DNA of 64,000 nt from Rutstroemia sp. NJR-2017a BVV2. Taxonomy: Eukaryota; Ascomycota; Leotiomycetes; Helotiales; Rutstroemiaceae. Below the pieces are notes generated by a model, which did no database searches, was not told the DNA's origin, and saw only the letters and a program-made list of their open reading frames with translations. The stretch is from assembly GCA_002946415.1 (NCBI GenBank), contig NJPS01000018.1:1-64000 (forward strand), given 5' to 3'. The translations under genes were made by a program, and so were the position numbers. Each line of letters begins with the position of its first letter. The first letter of the stretch is position 1. Shown here one piece after another: positions 9,969-21,102 of this stretch.

Positions 9969-10902
9969 TGTTTTTGGCAATTATCTTGGGACAAGAGAGA
10001 GTATTGGAGCGACGTTCGATTGACGAGTGGTTTACAATTTGTAGAAAGGATGAAATGTGAGAATCCACTTTTATTTTTACAGCAGCCTCTAACTTACATA
10101 TACAAAGCTGCAGGAAAAATATACAAGGGTGGGTAGAAAAGACTACAATGAAGTGTACCTCATCATCCTTACCAGTTTGCTCAGAATCTTCATTAACTAT
10201 TGGATATCAGACTCGTATATACTACCTTCGTTCCTTGAGATTATAATGTCACCTTGCAACATAGGCTAAACCAAAGAGTACAGAGCGGCAAGGACCAAGG
10301 TTGTATTTGTTTATCGTTGGACCAGTAGCGACACTCTGAGAAACTCAAATCTTATCAGCCAGCCACGCATCATGTCGGTAACTGGAGATATCCGAATCCA
10401 CCACTCTGAGAGGTTGCTCGAATGGTCCTCAGCCAGTTTATCGCGGAGACGTGGGAAACATTTACACCTTTTCAGCTAGCCATAATTCGCGATTGCTAGG
10501 TCGTGTTGTTAAACGAGCGGTGTTCTAATTGCTGAGATTTCATACCTTAGCTTTAAGAAGGCTGATGATCTTCCAACTATTCACACACAAAAAAATCCTA
10601 TTAGCTGGCTAAAGTGGTGATTATGAACTGGGGCTACTAAAGCAGGAAGGGTCTACAGGTAATATATGCAGTTAATCTTTATTACGAAGATCAAGGACCG
10701 TTTACAGAATATCAGCTTGCCCCCATTGCTCTTCATTCATGCACGGACGGGATTTCACTGGGCTCAAGTTCCCCGATTTACGATACACCTTCATGTTTGG
10801 TGTCGCATCTGAGAATCAAATCTAGGTCAAATTCTCAAAGGTATCACAAGACAAAAAGAACTTCAAACTTTCTCTCCTCCGAAGGCTCCGAACTGGACCA
10901 AC
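9969..10902. other. Divergent intergenic region
   Basis: This 0.93 kb lies between the HET gene (leftward) and a hypothetical gene (rightward). No credible coding frame or RNA gene was seen. It should contain both promoters. Confidence 0.5.
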
Positions 10903-11723
10903 ATGGCATCCTATCATCGAATTCTCCAAACCTTTGGACGGTCAGTTGAAGACAAAAAGTTGCAATGTGATTGGTATGTTATTCCAAAGCAATCCTAAAT
11001 TTGAGTAAAAAACAGATAAGTCAATCACGAGCATCATCTAACGCATGGGCAATACGACAGTGATATTCATCCTTGGGAGATTCGTGTCAATGGAGAGCGT
11101 TGGTCTGGAAGACTTCGACTCATCGGCTTCATAGATGTCTTTTTCCTGATCAGCTATTCAGAGAATTCGCGCTTTCATGATGGCATTATTGTCTACAGTA
11201 TGCTTCGATCTCTCATACCAATATGTTAATTGCTAATACCCAAGCAGAGAATGATGATATCATCGAAAAGTTGTTGAAGAGCGCCGGCAAAGAACCCCAG
11301 GATTTCAACTTGCTATCAAAAAGATCCGATCCTACGAACCCAGCTTCTCCATCAGCAGACCAAAAAGTCAAATACATCAAATTCTCTCGCGACACCGCCG
11401 ATTATACCGTGAATAGTGTCGGACATCCTATTGGTCTTCGAACCAAATATGATAAATCTGAGCTCATGAAATACGAAATTCATCTCCGCAAGCCTCAAGA
11501 CACTGTCTTGAAAGCAAAGTACAAAAGGGCGCTCAAGCAGCACGACACGTTGGACATGGTCCAAGATGCCATGGAGCTGGGGCTTGTGTCATATGCAGAG
11601 GTACTCGGAAAGGGAATAGGTCATATCTATAAAGGGAGTTCAACACTAGCCATGGGCAAAGCGTATATCGGAGGTATGCAAAGTCAGCAAAGCTGGGCTG
11701 GCTTAAGTGGAGACAAAGTGTGA
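10903..11723 (+). CDS. Hypothetical protein, first exon unresolved
   Basis: The 3' part is well supported: an exon ending at 11197, an intron 11198-11247 with a good branch site (TGCTAAT) and acceptor AAGCAG, and a last exon 11248-11723. The protein reads HGQYDSDIHPWEIRVNGERW, then a hydrophobic stretch (LRLIGFIDVFFLIS), then IIEKLLKSAGKEPQDFN and a lysine-rich tail. The first exon probably begins at ATG 10903 (MASYHRILQTFG). Its obvious donor GTATGT (10976) does not join any acceptor in frame; a weaker donor GTGATT (about 10970) spliced to an AAG acceptor would. No family was recognised. It lies divergent to the HET gene and converges on the next gene. Alternatively it is a decaying gene. 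Confidence 0.5.
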
Positions 11724-11973
11724 GAATTAGGTTGAGGAGTAAATAAGCTGCTAGAAGTATTTCTAGTTTCTATGAAGTATGAGAAAAAACAAAAGAACTC
11801 GAGAACTGCTTCAAATAGCATATCTTCAGCAGTTAGCCATTATATTCCTTCTCTTGCATTCAATAGTAGGTCCGGAGTAACTACTACAATAGTCCCATCC
11901 CTCGACATATCAACAAAAACTTCCCCGGAACAACTTTCGAGTGAGCCCCGATGACCATCACATTCCCACCACA

Positions 11974-12786
11974 TTAAACTGTAAGCCTCTCCATCGGGCG
12001 CACCTGAATAACCCCAGGACAGTTATTGCATGCGCACATATCGGCAGCAGGATCCACTTTAACCTTTGCATTTTTCTCAATTGTGACGCGGTGGGGATCC
12101 AAAAGAAGGACCAAATCAATCAACAGATGCTGTAATCGCCGCAATCTAAAAGTGATAACATGATTCTCTTTTCGACGAGCGTTCACAAGTTCGTCGATAC
12201 CCTCCTTGATCGGGTTGAACCACTTCGAGAACTCGGGATCTTTGTGATATCTTTCCGTAAACGCCGCAAATCCTATGCAATAGAGCTGTCCTCCCTCCTC
12301 TTGAAGAGTCATCAATTCTCCGATGGCCATCTGCTGTCCACGCCACAGCATAAGTGGATCCTCCTCGCCCGAGTGCCTGCTGTTGCTATAGTCCTTGCTG
12401 AACTGCTCTTTGATGGCATCCAAGATCTGGTTAAGTTCCTGGTTTGTCTTCTCCGTCGAAAAGCGTAAGAATTGTGCTTGTCTACGCAAAATATATGTCC
12501 ATGAAAGATATTGCCCAATCAAAAAGGCAGTATAAGTATATATGTTTTCTCTCTTCTCCGCATCCTCAACATAGTCCAACAGACTATTCAAAAGACCCCA
12601 GATCCGAGATTGAAGGTCATACGCAGCGAGGGTCAAAGGATCTCGATATTTGCGGATAAGGGCGGTAGTGGCCTTGCGCTGTTTCGCTTGATCTAGATAA
12701 TACGAGATCCATCCCGTGAAGAGGGCCGCGACGAGAGAACCAACAAGGGAAACGACAGCGATGATAATTGAGGCAGTGTCAACCAT
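11974..12786 (-). CDS. Membrane-anchored fungal protein of unknown function
   Basis: Single exon of 270 residues beginning at ATG 12786 (MVDTASIII); an upstream in-frame TTG at 12864 is not a likely start. Residues 4-25 form one transmembrane helix (ASIIIAVVSLVGSLVAALFT). It is followed by a basic segment and by KYRDPLTLAAYDLQSRIWGLL, a pattern I associate with a widespread ascomycete family without known function. The rest is helical and polar, with IYTYTAFLIGQYLSWTYILRRQ and ending near a CACNNC cysteine cluster. The single N-terminal helix suggests membrane anchoring with a soluble domain. The gene converges with the hypothetical gene on its left. Confidence 0.75.
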   Translation of the reverse strand: MVDTASIIIAVVSLVGSLVAALFTGWISYYLDQAKQRKATTALIRKYRDPLTLAAYDLQSRIWGLLNSLLDYVEDAEKRENIYTYTAFLIGQYLSWTYILRRQAQFLRFSTEKTNQELNQILDAIKEQFSKDYSNSRHSGEEDPLMLWRGQQMAIGELMTLQEEGGQLYCIGFAAFTERYHKDPEFSKWFNPIKEGIDELVNARRKENHVITFRLRRLQHLLIDLVLLLDPHRVTIEKNAKVKVDPAADMCACNNCPGVIQVRPMERLTV

Positions 12787-14512
12787 ATTTGTTCTTGCTG
12801 AATATGTGGAAATCGGTTGTTTTGCAGGTTTGTGCGTTCTTCCACCATGTATCTGGGGCTTCAAGGGGGTAAAGTCGAGGCGTGGTGAAAAAAAGGGATT
12901 TCGCTAGGTTCAACGAGTGTTCTCAACTTAGGGGCTGAGCTCCGAACTGCAACATCAGGAACTCGGGTCTGATGTTTAAAAAGTGTTGTTTTCCTGACTT
13001 TCGAAACGCGGAAATTTAATTCTTATGTACGAAGCTGGCGCTTACAGTGAGATTTGGTAGGCTTTACCCACAATTAAGCATCAGCCAATGATAAGTGTTT
13101 CGTCTCTGCCCCCAGCTGAGACATGCCCCTCCAGCCCTCCAAGCTGAGAACAGGGGATATAACGGCGAGTGAAACGACACAGTGGCATGTTACTCTCCCC
13201 GCCCCCAACGAATAAAGATTACTCGGTGGGCCCGCCACATAGTTTTATCCCTGGGAGGGAAGAGTAGCAACGCCTCTTCGCTGACTTATTTATCCCTTTT
13301 TCTGCGAGATCGTGAACACGTGGAAGCCACTTCTCGCAATGCAACTTGGAGGGTGTGAGATGTCGCTTAGATTACACTTAGAGAACCTCAGTATGACAGA
13401 AATTATTCACCATCACGTGACCTGCTTGCTTGAACTGCTAGAAATAACCATGGGTAGAGACTAGTAGCTGTCGATCCTCCTGTAGAATCGCAAACTGTTG
13501 CAACAAGTCGAGCCATAGTCGCGTCATCTACGAGAATAATGTTAGACTTTTCAGAAGCAAATTTTGCGGGATGTTTGTCGATAAGGAGGGTCGTGTCACT
13601 GGTACGCGATGGCCTTGTCCAAACACTCGGATTGCTAGAATGACTACTCCGCAGACTTTTGATCCCAACTTGCCAGGCATGATGGGCAACTTCAGCGTAC
13701 TCGCCATTTCTTACTGGGGTTCGGGAAATGCTTGCAGTTGATTCGCAGTGCTTCAATTTCTTCAATCGTGTCTCCAGTACTACCTCGTCGCAGATGGATA
13801 CAGCAATGTCCTTCGCAAGCGCGATGTTAAACCCTCAAGGGATGAAGTCGATGAAACAGGCTTCGCTAATCCACATATGATAAATGAGCATAAACTGGCA
13901 GTCATAATGTTGTTACTTTGAGATTCATACGGTGGCGAGATGAGTAATGGTTGAAAGAGAAAAGAAGACACTCGTATCTGCCGGGTAGGATTCAGGACAG
14001 TTCCAGATACCCTTGTCGCGAAGTAGATACAAGGAAAAGAAAACAAGACCCCAAAAAGACGGCGTCTGTGACGTGATGAGCCCATACTCACCATGAATCA
14101 CTTAGAGGTGGCGTGAGGATGGGGCGGGGCGGGGATGAGGTGTGCGCATTCGTAGGCGAGGGCCGGGCGATGGGAATGGGAACGGAAAGGGAGAGGGAAT
14201 GGGGAAGAAGATGTCGGTGCCGAAGGTGCTGGGAAGAGGTTTGTAGTTTTAAAGGTAAGAATCAATGTCTCCTACCCGTACTTCGTTCCCTGACTTATAA
14301 TTCTAAGTTGAGATTAGGACCTAGTATTTCCTGCCCCTCACTCACTCAGAGAATGCAGTCGTTACAGCATCGATCGTTTGGTACCTTGTAGTGGTTTTTG
14401 TCCACTTTGGTTTCCAGACCAGATAGTTCATTTTCTTTACTTCCATGGACAAGTGTTGGGAAAACTTTCTTTGATTAGAATGAGATATTTTCGTGCACAA
14501 GGATCATGACTT
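12787..14512. other. Intergenic, 1.7 kb, no gene supported
   Basis: Two leftward open frames (13403-13765 and 13780-14094) lack ATG-supported models and recognisable motifs. A short stretch near 13740-13835 reads GFNIALAKDIAVSI after a TGA and might be an exon, but it could not be linked to a start. The segment 14110-14250 is G-rich. Confidence 0.4.
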
Positions 14513-16163
14513 TCAGCGTCCTCGTGCAGAGAACTTTATGTACAGTGGACCTTTCTCCCACACAACATATGAATTTTGAGTGGCATGCCAGTCGTCTTGC
14601 CCAGGTAGGACCTCGAAATTGAATCTATACAGGAGATGGGACACAATGAGTCGCATCTCCGCGTAAGCCAAGTTCTTTCCTATGCAATCACGGGGCCCAT
14701 GACTAAATGGTTTGAACACGTCGTGATTATCGTTGGCGAACTTGGATTCATACAGCGGATGTGTATTTTTCAACCATCTCTCTGGACAGAAAGAGTCGGG
14801 CTCGAGAAAGTGCTCTGGATTCCGAAATGTTACCCATTGAGATACATGAACCACGGTCTATATGCAAGTTAGATTCTGGAAACAACGAATACTTTGCTCG
14901 AACAACTTACCCCTTGTGGAACATATTTTCCATCAATCACGGCGCCAGGTGATGTTCGAGGCGGAGTGGTTGCTACCGGGGGATAAACCCGAAGAGTTTC
15001 CTCCAGCGTGGCGTGCAAGTATTCGAGGTTGTTAGTACTGACCATATCAATCTCCGACTCATCTTGGAACGCGTTCCGGATTTCGTTCATCAAGAATGCC
15101 TTCACCCGCGGTGTCCGGTTCACGTAGAAGAAAAAGCCTGACAATGCGGTTGCTGTTGTTTCACTGCCAGCAACAACAAGTAAGGGGCAATTGGACATGG
15201 CTTCTATTACTGAAAGACCTGGATCTCCGTCACGAGTTGGTTTTAACATGTAACTCATGAAGTCTCGGCGGCCATTCGGTTCTATGCCAAGGTCCATGCG
15301 AGCCTTGCCCTTCATCATGGCCAGTTCGTTATTTTCTTTCCCTTTTGTCGATCGTGATAACATTTCAACCAAGGGCCCAAAGGTGGGATAGTTCCTACAT
15401 GCCCGTATGAACGCATCGGCCCTTATGCCTTCGAAGATGCTAAGAACCCATGGGTGGTAGTTGCTACTTTTTAAGCTGCCGAATGACTCTCCGTAAGTCA
15501 TATCGCCGATAATGTCGAAAGTAGTGAAATTAAGCCACTGGACGATATTCAGTGTCTTGCCGGAGTCCACATGCTCTTGAACACGGTCTACGAGTAGTTG
15601 AACGTATCGTATGATGATGCCTTCCTGCTCATGCATAGCTGCATCACTGAATGCATGACCAAGTTGTCTTCGTTGCCGACGGTGTGCATCTCTATGTGCC
15701 GATATTATCGCTTGCTCGGTTCCGCGCGCAAAAAATCGAGGTGCTTTTTCATACTCGGCATCTCCACCAGAACGGCGAGCGTAAACTTCAGGCCAGCCTA
15801 TGATTCCATCTAGAGCAATACGGTCAGGTCCTACACGGACAGCGGGGCCATATTTCCTGTGGAACTCGGCGATCTTGTGGGTGCTTGTCCCACAGATATC
15901 GCTGGTATATGTGTAGGGCAAGTCGGTGATGGCCCAGAGTTTTGGACCAGGAAATGCGCGTAATGGATGGAAGAATATCCGATATACGACTAGGCCAACT
16001 CTGTAACACAATGCCTATAGAATGCAACCTTCAATGTTCGGTTATTGATGTCCCAGGATGATGTACTTACAACAATAAACAACAAGGCGAGTGCATTCCC
16101 AAAATCTACTAGTGTAGCTGGATGCTTGAGGTAAAATTGCTGGAGAGGGATACTGGAAGACAT
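14513..16163 (-). CDS. Cytochrome P450 monooxygenase
   Basis: Three exons, 16163-16071, 16014-14911 and 14857-14513, join in frame to 513 residues. The N-terminus has a hydrophobic anchor (FGNALALLFIVALCYRVGLVVY) followed by the proline hinge RAFPGPKLW, as in microsomal P450s. The I-helix oxygen-binding motif is AGSETTAT, the K-helix ExxR is ETLR in ETLRVYPP, PERW follows, and the heme-binding loop is FSHGPRDCIG with Cys457 as thiolate ligand. The features resemble the fungal isotrichodermin C-15 hydroxylase/CYP65-like group, so oxidation of a secondary metabolite or xenobiotic is plausible, but the substrate cannot be told. No biosynthetic backbone gene is next to it. A TATA box lies about 70 bp upstream of the ATG. 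Confidence 0.93.
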
Positions 16164-16230
16164 GTTGATATCAAGAAAAGTTTTGCGTATTCCAACTCTC
16201 TTAGAGATCACAATGGAGGTAGAGCCGATA

Positions 16231-16238
16231 TATTTATA
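16231..16238 (-). promoter_or_regulatory. TATA box of the P450 gene
   Basis: Reads TATAAATA on the minus strand, 68-75 bp before the ATG at 16163. Confidence 0.5.
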
Positions 16239-18200
16239 GTCTCTGCCTCTCATACTTGTGAAGCATGAAGCATGATTTCTTTCCTCACCTCAGCAAAGGC
16301 GCTTCCAGCAGTCAACCTCCAATGATGCATACCATTTTTCGGGAACTATTCTTCCGAATATCCATTTATGAAAGACATGGTGCGTATTGCCGGAGATTCG
16401 GCAGTTGATAGGTCCACCCACTCTGCAAGTTCTATGTGCAGCGTAACATTTGCAACATTGATCCTCGTCGTCGTGCTCTGAGGCCCAACCAATGATGCAG
16501 CATGATATATCTTACATATACCTCAACTATGCACACCTATTGAGGTAGTGCTTAATTACACCGTTAAACCCGGCAAGCACAGATAAGAACTTGTTCGGAT
16601 AACGGTAGATGCAACATCCGGAAATGAAATATATGCATGTCAAGAGGAAAGCAGGAGAAATGACCAAAATACTCTATGATGGCTGTACCTTATGCAGGTA
16701 ATATCATTACGAATGATGCGCTTTATGTGAGAAAGTAGGTAGCCCAAGCCGTTCTCCGCACTGGTATGACAGAACTTATCACGTTCGACAGTCCTATCTC
16801 AACATCATGTTCGCCGCTTGAGTTAAGCCAAGCCCAAATTGCATGACAATTTCATGTGCTACTGCACGGTATGTCAGCACTACTCACGTCATTCAAGAGC
16901 CGTGAGATTTGGTATAATCGTATATAACGTTCATTTTAAGCATACCTATGGTAGTGGAGATTGCAGCTGCTAATACGCTAGTAGGTGTAAGCTTATGATT
17001 ATTTTGATGTCCAACTCCAAGATCGTCCCGCCCCATTTAACTTTACTGGCATGACTCATGCGGGGCAAGGTCGAAATGGTTCGACCAAGGCGGAAAGTCC
17101 CCTTGCAAAGTTACACCCGCATACAAAGGCATACTCTGCCTATCTAACGACCGTTGCTTGCTTATCGGCAGAGAAGTCAGACACTTCAAGTTCTGCGTGG
17201 TGATAGGATATGAGACGCTCGACCAGCTAACTCTGGCTATGCAACCGTCGCAGGCTCATACATTGGGTGCGGTCGACTATCATTTCTTAAGATTCTTACC
17301 AACACACCTCCGCTCAACTGACACTATGCCAAGCAAAGTGGGTGCAATAATCTATTAACCACCCCCGAATCGTTTCCGAAAAGTTTAACTCGCAACAATT
17401 TGCATATACCCTCTCAAGCATACATTTCGGGCAACCAAGAAAAAGATATCGAACGAACTAACATTGACTCTAATATCTCAGAAAATCAAGTTTTGGTGAA
17501 TCATTGGAGTTCGTTGGTAATTAATGAATTCTTGTACCCATTATGAAGTATATCTACATGATACGTAAGCCTGGGCGATCACTGCTTGGTTTGGTAGGAG
17601 TGGTGGAGTGGCCTGATCTACCCCGCTATTAGGCGATACAGGCCCCTGGGCCAACTGTAGCTCCAACAGAATACAGGTCTTGAGCCGCCCAAGGTCTCGT
17701 TTGAGTGAATTGCCCGTTTGAGATACAGTCCATCGCGATGTTACTTTGGTCTTAGTCTACTTAGACACTTTGTAAGCATTGTAAAAGTCACGACCGTCAG
17801 ACCGAACTTGGCCGCTGAAAAATGTGATAATAAAACGCAAGTATAGCTCAAGATAAAGAATGAGGAGGCAGCTCAAACAACAGGAAGTGAACAAGATGAT
17901 GTTCTTCGGATATAACTGGAACCTGATGACCGTTCATCCTTTCGGTGGTATCATTAATGTCGGCGTTAGCCATGAGAATATTAAGGATATCGGATTTGGT
18001 GCCGAGCTCGGTAGCATATATAAGCGAGCCGAACTGCTGCTCCGCCTATGCTTAACCTATCGCGGCGCCCTGTGAATGAAAACCTATGGATATGCATGTA
18101 AACTTACTTGCAACCTCGGCCATCCTTTGCCTACGTCTCACTTTCGTCAAAGCTATCTATTTCAAACACAGCAATAGCGAACTAGTTCCCCACGAGTCCA
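16239..18200. other. Intergenic, about 2 kb
   Basis: Only short frames without motifs were seen (17158-17358 and 17860-18075). A TATATAAG at 18016-18023 lies about 180 bp before the S66 peptidase start and may be its TATA box. Confidence 0.45.
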
Positions 18201-19298
18201 ATGGCATCTGCAGTGATCCCTAAAGCCCTCAAGCCGGGTGACACGATAGCATTTGTTTCCCCTTCCTCACGGCTGAATGAACTGCTGCCAAGCCCCATGC
18301 TACGGAGCGCACAGTTCTTTGAACGCAGAGGATATCCAGTTAAAACAATATACGCGCCAATACCGACATCAAGTTCCACTTCGATATTCCTGCAAAAGGC
18401 TCAACATGTCGCCAATGAAATCCATGAAGCCTTCCTTGACCCCGCAGTGACTTGCATAATCAGCACGATAGGAGGGACGGAAGCAAACGAGATCCTGCGA
18501 CACATCGATTACGAAATAATCCGCAACAATCCCAAAATCTTCGTCGGGTACTCTGACATTACACATCTGCTGTACGCCTTCTTGGTCAAGGCGGACTTGC
18601 GATGCTTTTACGGGCCGTGCGTTCTGACCGAGTTTGCGGAGTTTCCAGAGCCGGATGTATTCACGACAGATCATTTTTTCCAAGTTCTCCGGGGTAAAGG
18701 ATCCTCTGGCACCGAGGGAATCGCAGGAAAGCCAATGCCCATGTCGACTGCATTTACCCATCTGGAACTACCGTTTTTCCGTACACTCGGGAACGGGAAC
18801 GAGGACATCCGGGAAATCCGTGACACGACTCCCACACGACCGGCTCGCTTCTTGCGTTCTGGAACTGCAACGGGACCTCTCCTGGGAGGCTGTTTGCGCA
18901 AATTAGTTTCTCTCAGCGGGTCGCCTTTTATGCCGCCTTCGTTACATAAGGGCGCGATCTTTTTCTTCGAAGTGTCGCAAGGAGAATATTCTACCCCGAT
19001 GCCCTTAGCAAGAGTTCGTTCCGACCTCGTGGATCTGATAAATTCCGGGCTATGGGATGACATTGTGGGACTCGTGGTGGGGAGAACTTCGCTGTATGAT
19101 GAGAAGATGAACAAGGAACTGGAAAGCATGGTAGAAGAGCTCGTGGATGGTGGACCAGATGGAGGTTACAAATGGCCGGTGCTATTTGGGGTGGATGTTG
19201 GGCACACGAGTCCTATGCTTACGCTGCCTTTCGGGGCGCTCGCCAGATTGGACAGCATTAAACATGAGTTCTCATTCCTAGAGGAAGGAGTTTCGTGA
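18201..19298 (+). CDS. LD-carboxypeptidase / MccF-like serine peptidase (family S66)
   Basis: Intronless, 365 residues, ATG at 18201. The N-terminus KPGDTIAFVSPSS is the start signature of S66 proteins, and IISTIGGTEANEIL is the conserved loop before the nucleophile. The Ser-Glu-His triad is visible: Ser118 in VGYSDIT, Glu257 in FFFEVSQGEY and His335 in VGHTSPM. Bacterial members cleave the L,D bond in murein tetrapeptides or inactivate microcin C (MccF). A fungus has no murein, so the substrate may be an external bacterial peptide, an aminoacyl-nucleotide antibiotic or another amide; this is inference. No signal peptide is evident, suggesting a cytosolic site. Lack of introns in an intron-rich neighbourhood is compatible with a bacterial origin. 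Confidence 0.92.
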   Translation: MASAVIPKALKPGDTIAFVSPSSRLNELLPSPMLRSAQFFERRGYPVKTIYAPIPTSSSTSIFLQKAQHVANEIHEAFLDPAVTCIISTIGGTEANEILRHIDYEIIRNNPKIFVGYSDITHLLYAFLVKADLRCFYGPCVLTEFAEFPEPDVFTTDHFFQVLRGKGSSGTEGIAGKPMPMSTAFTHLELPFFRTLGNGNEDIREIRDTTPTRPARFLRSGTATGPLLGGCLRKLVSLSGSPFMPPSLHKGAIFFFEVSQGEYSTPMPLARVRSDLVDLINSGLWDDIVGLVVGRTSLYDEKMNKELESMVEELVDGGPDGGYKWPVLFGVDVGHTSPMLTLPFGALARLDSIKHEFSFLEEGVS

Positions 19299-19885
19299 AT
19301 GCAGTGTGTATTTCTGTCGTAAATGTTGCTCTAGCGTGTGGAAATGAAGAATAATAAACTACTATATTGAAGCGAGGCGTAGTGCTGTGGGAAACTATAT
19401 GAAGGTCACTGAATAGCAGCTCATTTGCTCGCTCACAAGACTAACAATTCTGTGTAGGACTAGGCACGTGACTGGTCAAGGAAAATTCTAGAAGAAGAAC
19501 CAGCCAGATAGCTTACTCTCGGGCTCGTGGGACTCTTTTCGGTGCAGAAATAACGGCCGACAATAATAACCAAAATACATCTGGATAATGAAAATATCAT
19601 AATATCTGAGATTCTTTACAATATTCGTCTGAAGAAGGAATCAGCTATAACACATTTTTCCAAATCGGTCTGTTTTCCTACTGTGGCGAGTGTGTGTCTT
19701 CCAACCTTAGATTAAGGTTAATACACCAAGTGGCGTAAAGATCGTGTAACCACGTAACCCTATGCCGTGGTGTCTGAGCGACAGTAGCCTTACACATTCC
19801 TCTCCACCTAAATAGATTCCCCGACAGCTGCATCCTCCATCACCAGGAAACTCCATCTGCAAACCCCAACCCTCCCCTCCCTGCC
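19299..19885. other. Intergenic, 0.59 kb
   Basis: No coding frame with support. It contains the 3' end of the S66 gene and the promoter of the 2EXR gene. Confidence 0.5.
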
Positions 19886-20875
19886 ATGGACTTCCCACGA
19901 TTCTCCGACTTACCAGCGGAAATCCGCATCCAGATCTGGCGCACCACCCTCTCACCGCGCATCATCCGCTGGCACAACAAAGACGAGCGCAACGTCTTCT
20001 CCGCCCCCCAAATGCGTACCCCACTCCTCCGCATCTGTCACGAGTCTCGAGCGACCGCTTTCACATATGGGAAATACAAGACTCTGCAACCAGATGCCAT
20101 CTCCCCTCCCTTCTACATCAGTCCCCATCTAGACTGGCTTTTATTCGACCCCACCTGGTTCGAAAAAGATGCGCCGCTTTCAGCCCGCCCTTCCCCCGCC
20201 CAACAAAAGCGCGAACAATCCATGAACTCCATCTTGCCGTGCTTGGAATCCATTCAGAACCTCATGGTCCATCCGAATTGGAGTGGGGTACGCGTCCGGC
20301 CGCTCGTCCTCTTTGGCCAGCTCCCATCCGTGAGGAATGTTCTTGTTGCAGTGGATGAGAAATCGATCGGCTTACAAAGCAAAGTTCTAATGGAATCAAC
20401 ATGGAACATCAGAAGCTACTACCAATCAACCGGTAGGCAGCTTCCGTACATCGCTGTTGGATGTCTTGGGTGGATTGGCCATGATAGATGGAGTATGCAG
20501 CATGGTGAGCAAGACACCCGGGAGCTGATAAGAGTGCTGGAGAGTTACGCGACGATGCATACTCACAAGAAGGCATTGGAGAATGAAAGGAGAAGGTTCA
20601 TTGCGCAGAGAGTTGTTGATGAGAAGTTAATGCGAAACTTACGACCTCCGGCAATCCCCAGCAATGCCCAAGCTTCACCCAGTGGACCCGCTCCTCCGCC
20701 AGCATATTGGGACGTCGTTGGCAATGAACCCCATGTAGAGGGTAACTCAACGAATCAAACGCCCGGTGAAAGACCAATAGGGCCACATAAGAAGGGTCTC
20801 GGATTGAGCTGGAAAGAGTTTGTAGAATGGTGTCGCGATAACGAAGATAACCGCCAAACATCTGGAAATGCCTAA
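19886..20875 (+). CDS. 2EXR domain protein
   Basis: Single exon, 329 residues, ATG at 19886. The N-terminus FSDLPAEIRIQIWRTTLSPRII followed by LLRICHESRATAFTYGKY is the 2EXR pattern found in many fungal proteins; it is named for conserved ExR motifs and has no known activity. Residues around 73-95 (DWLLFDPTWFE) also fit the family. The C-terminal third has a charged segment (residues 218-250) and a proline-rich segment near 260-275. Such proteins are abundant in Leotiomycetes and other Pezizomycotina and are often lineage-specific. The 5' half is C-rich in third positions, and a pyrimidine-rich leader precedes the ATG. Confidence 0.85.
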   Translation: MDFPRFSDLPAEIRIQIWRTTLSPRIIRWHNKDERNVFSAPQMRTPLLRICHESRATAFTYGKYKTLQPDAISPPFYISPHLDWLLFDPTWFEKDAPLSARPSPAQQKREQSMNSILPCLESIQNLMVHPNWSGVRVRPLVLFGQLPSVRNVLVAVDEKSIGLQSKVLMESTWNIRSYYQSTGRQLPYIAVGCLGWIGHDRWSMQHGEQDTRELIRVLESYATMHTHKKALENERRRFIAQRVVDEKLMRNLRPPAIPSNAQASPSGPAPPPAYWDVVGNEPHVEGNSTNQTPGERPIGPHKKGLGLSWKEFVEWCRDNEDNRQTSGNA

Positions 20876-21102
20876 GCGTGGTTATGGATGAGCACCCTCC
20901 CATCGGATCCGAAATTACTACCTATCATAGAAAGCACGAGGTCGGGGCGGCGCTGTCCTATAGCAAAACGAAGGAGATGAAAGAGGTCTAGGAGTTTTTA
21001 CTGAAGAAGAATTGTGACCGGCCCGTGACTGTTTGTCCATTATTGCGCCCCATCGCCAGTCATATACACCATATTAACATCTTTCCCATAAAGCCCTCTA
21101 AT

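Noticed and set aside
13403..14094. Two leftward frames that could be a gene
   Set aside because: No ATG start, motif or consistent splice path could be found. They may be relics, but nothing supports a product.
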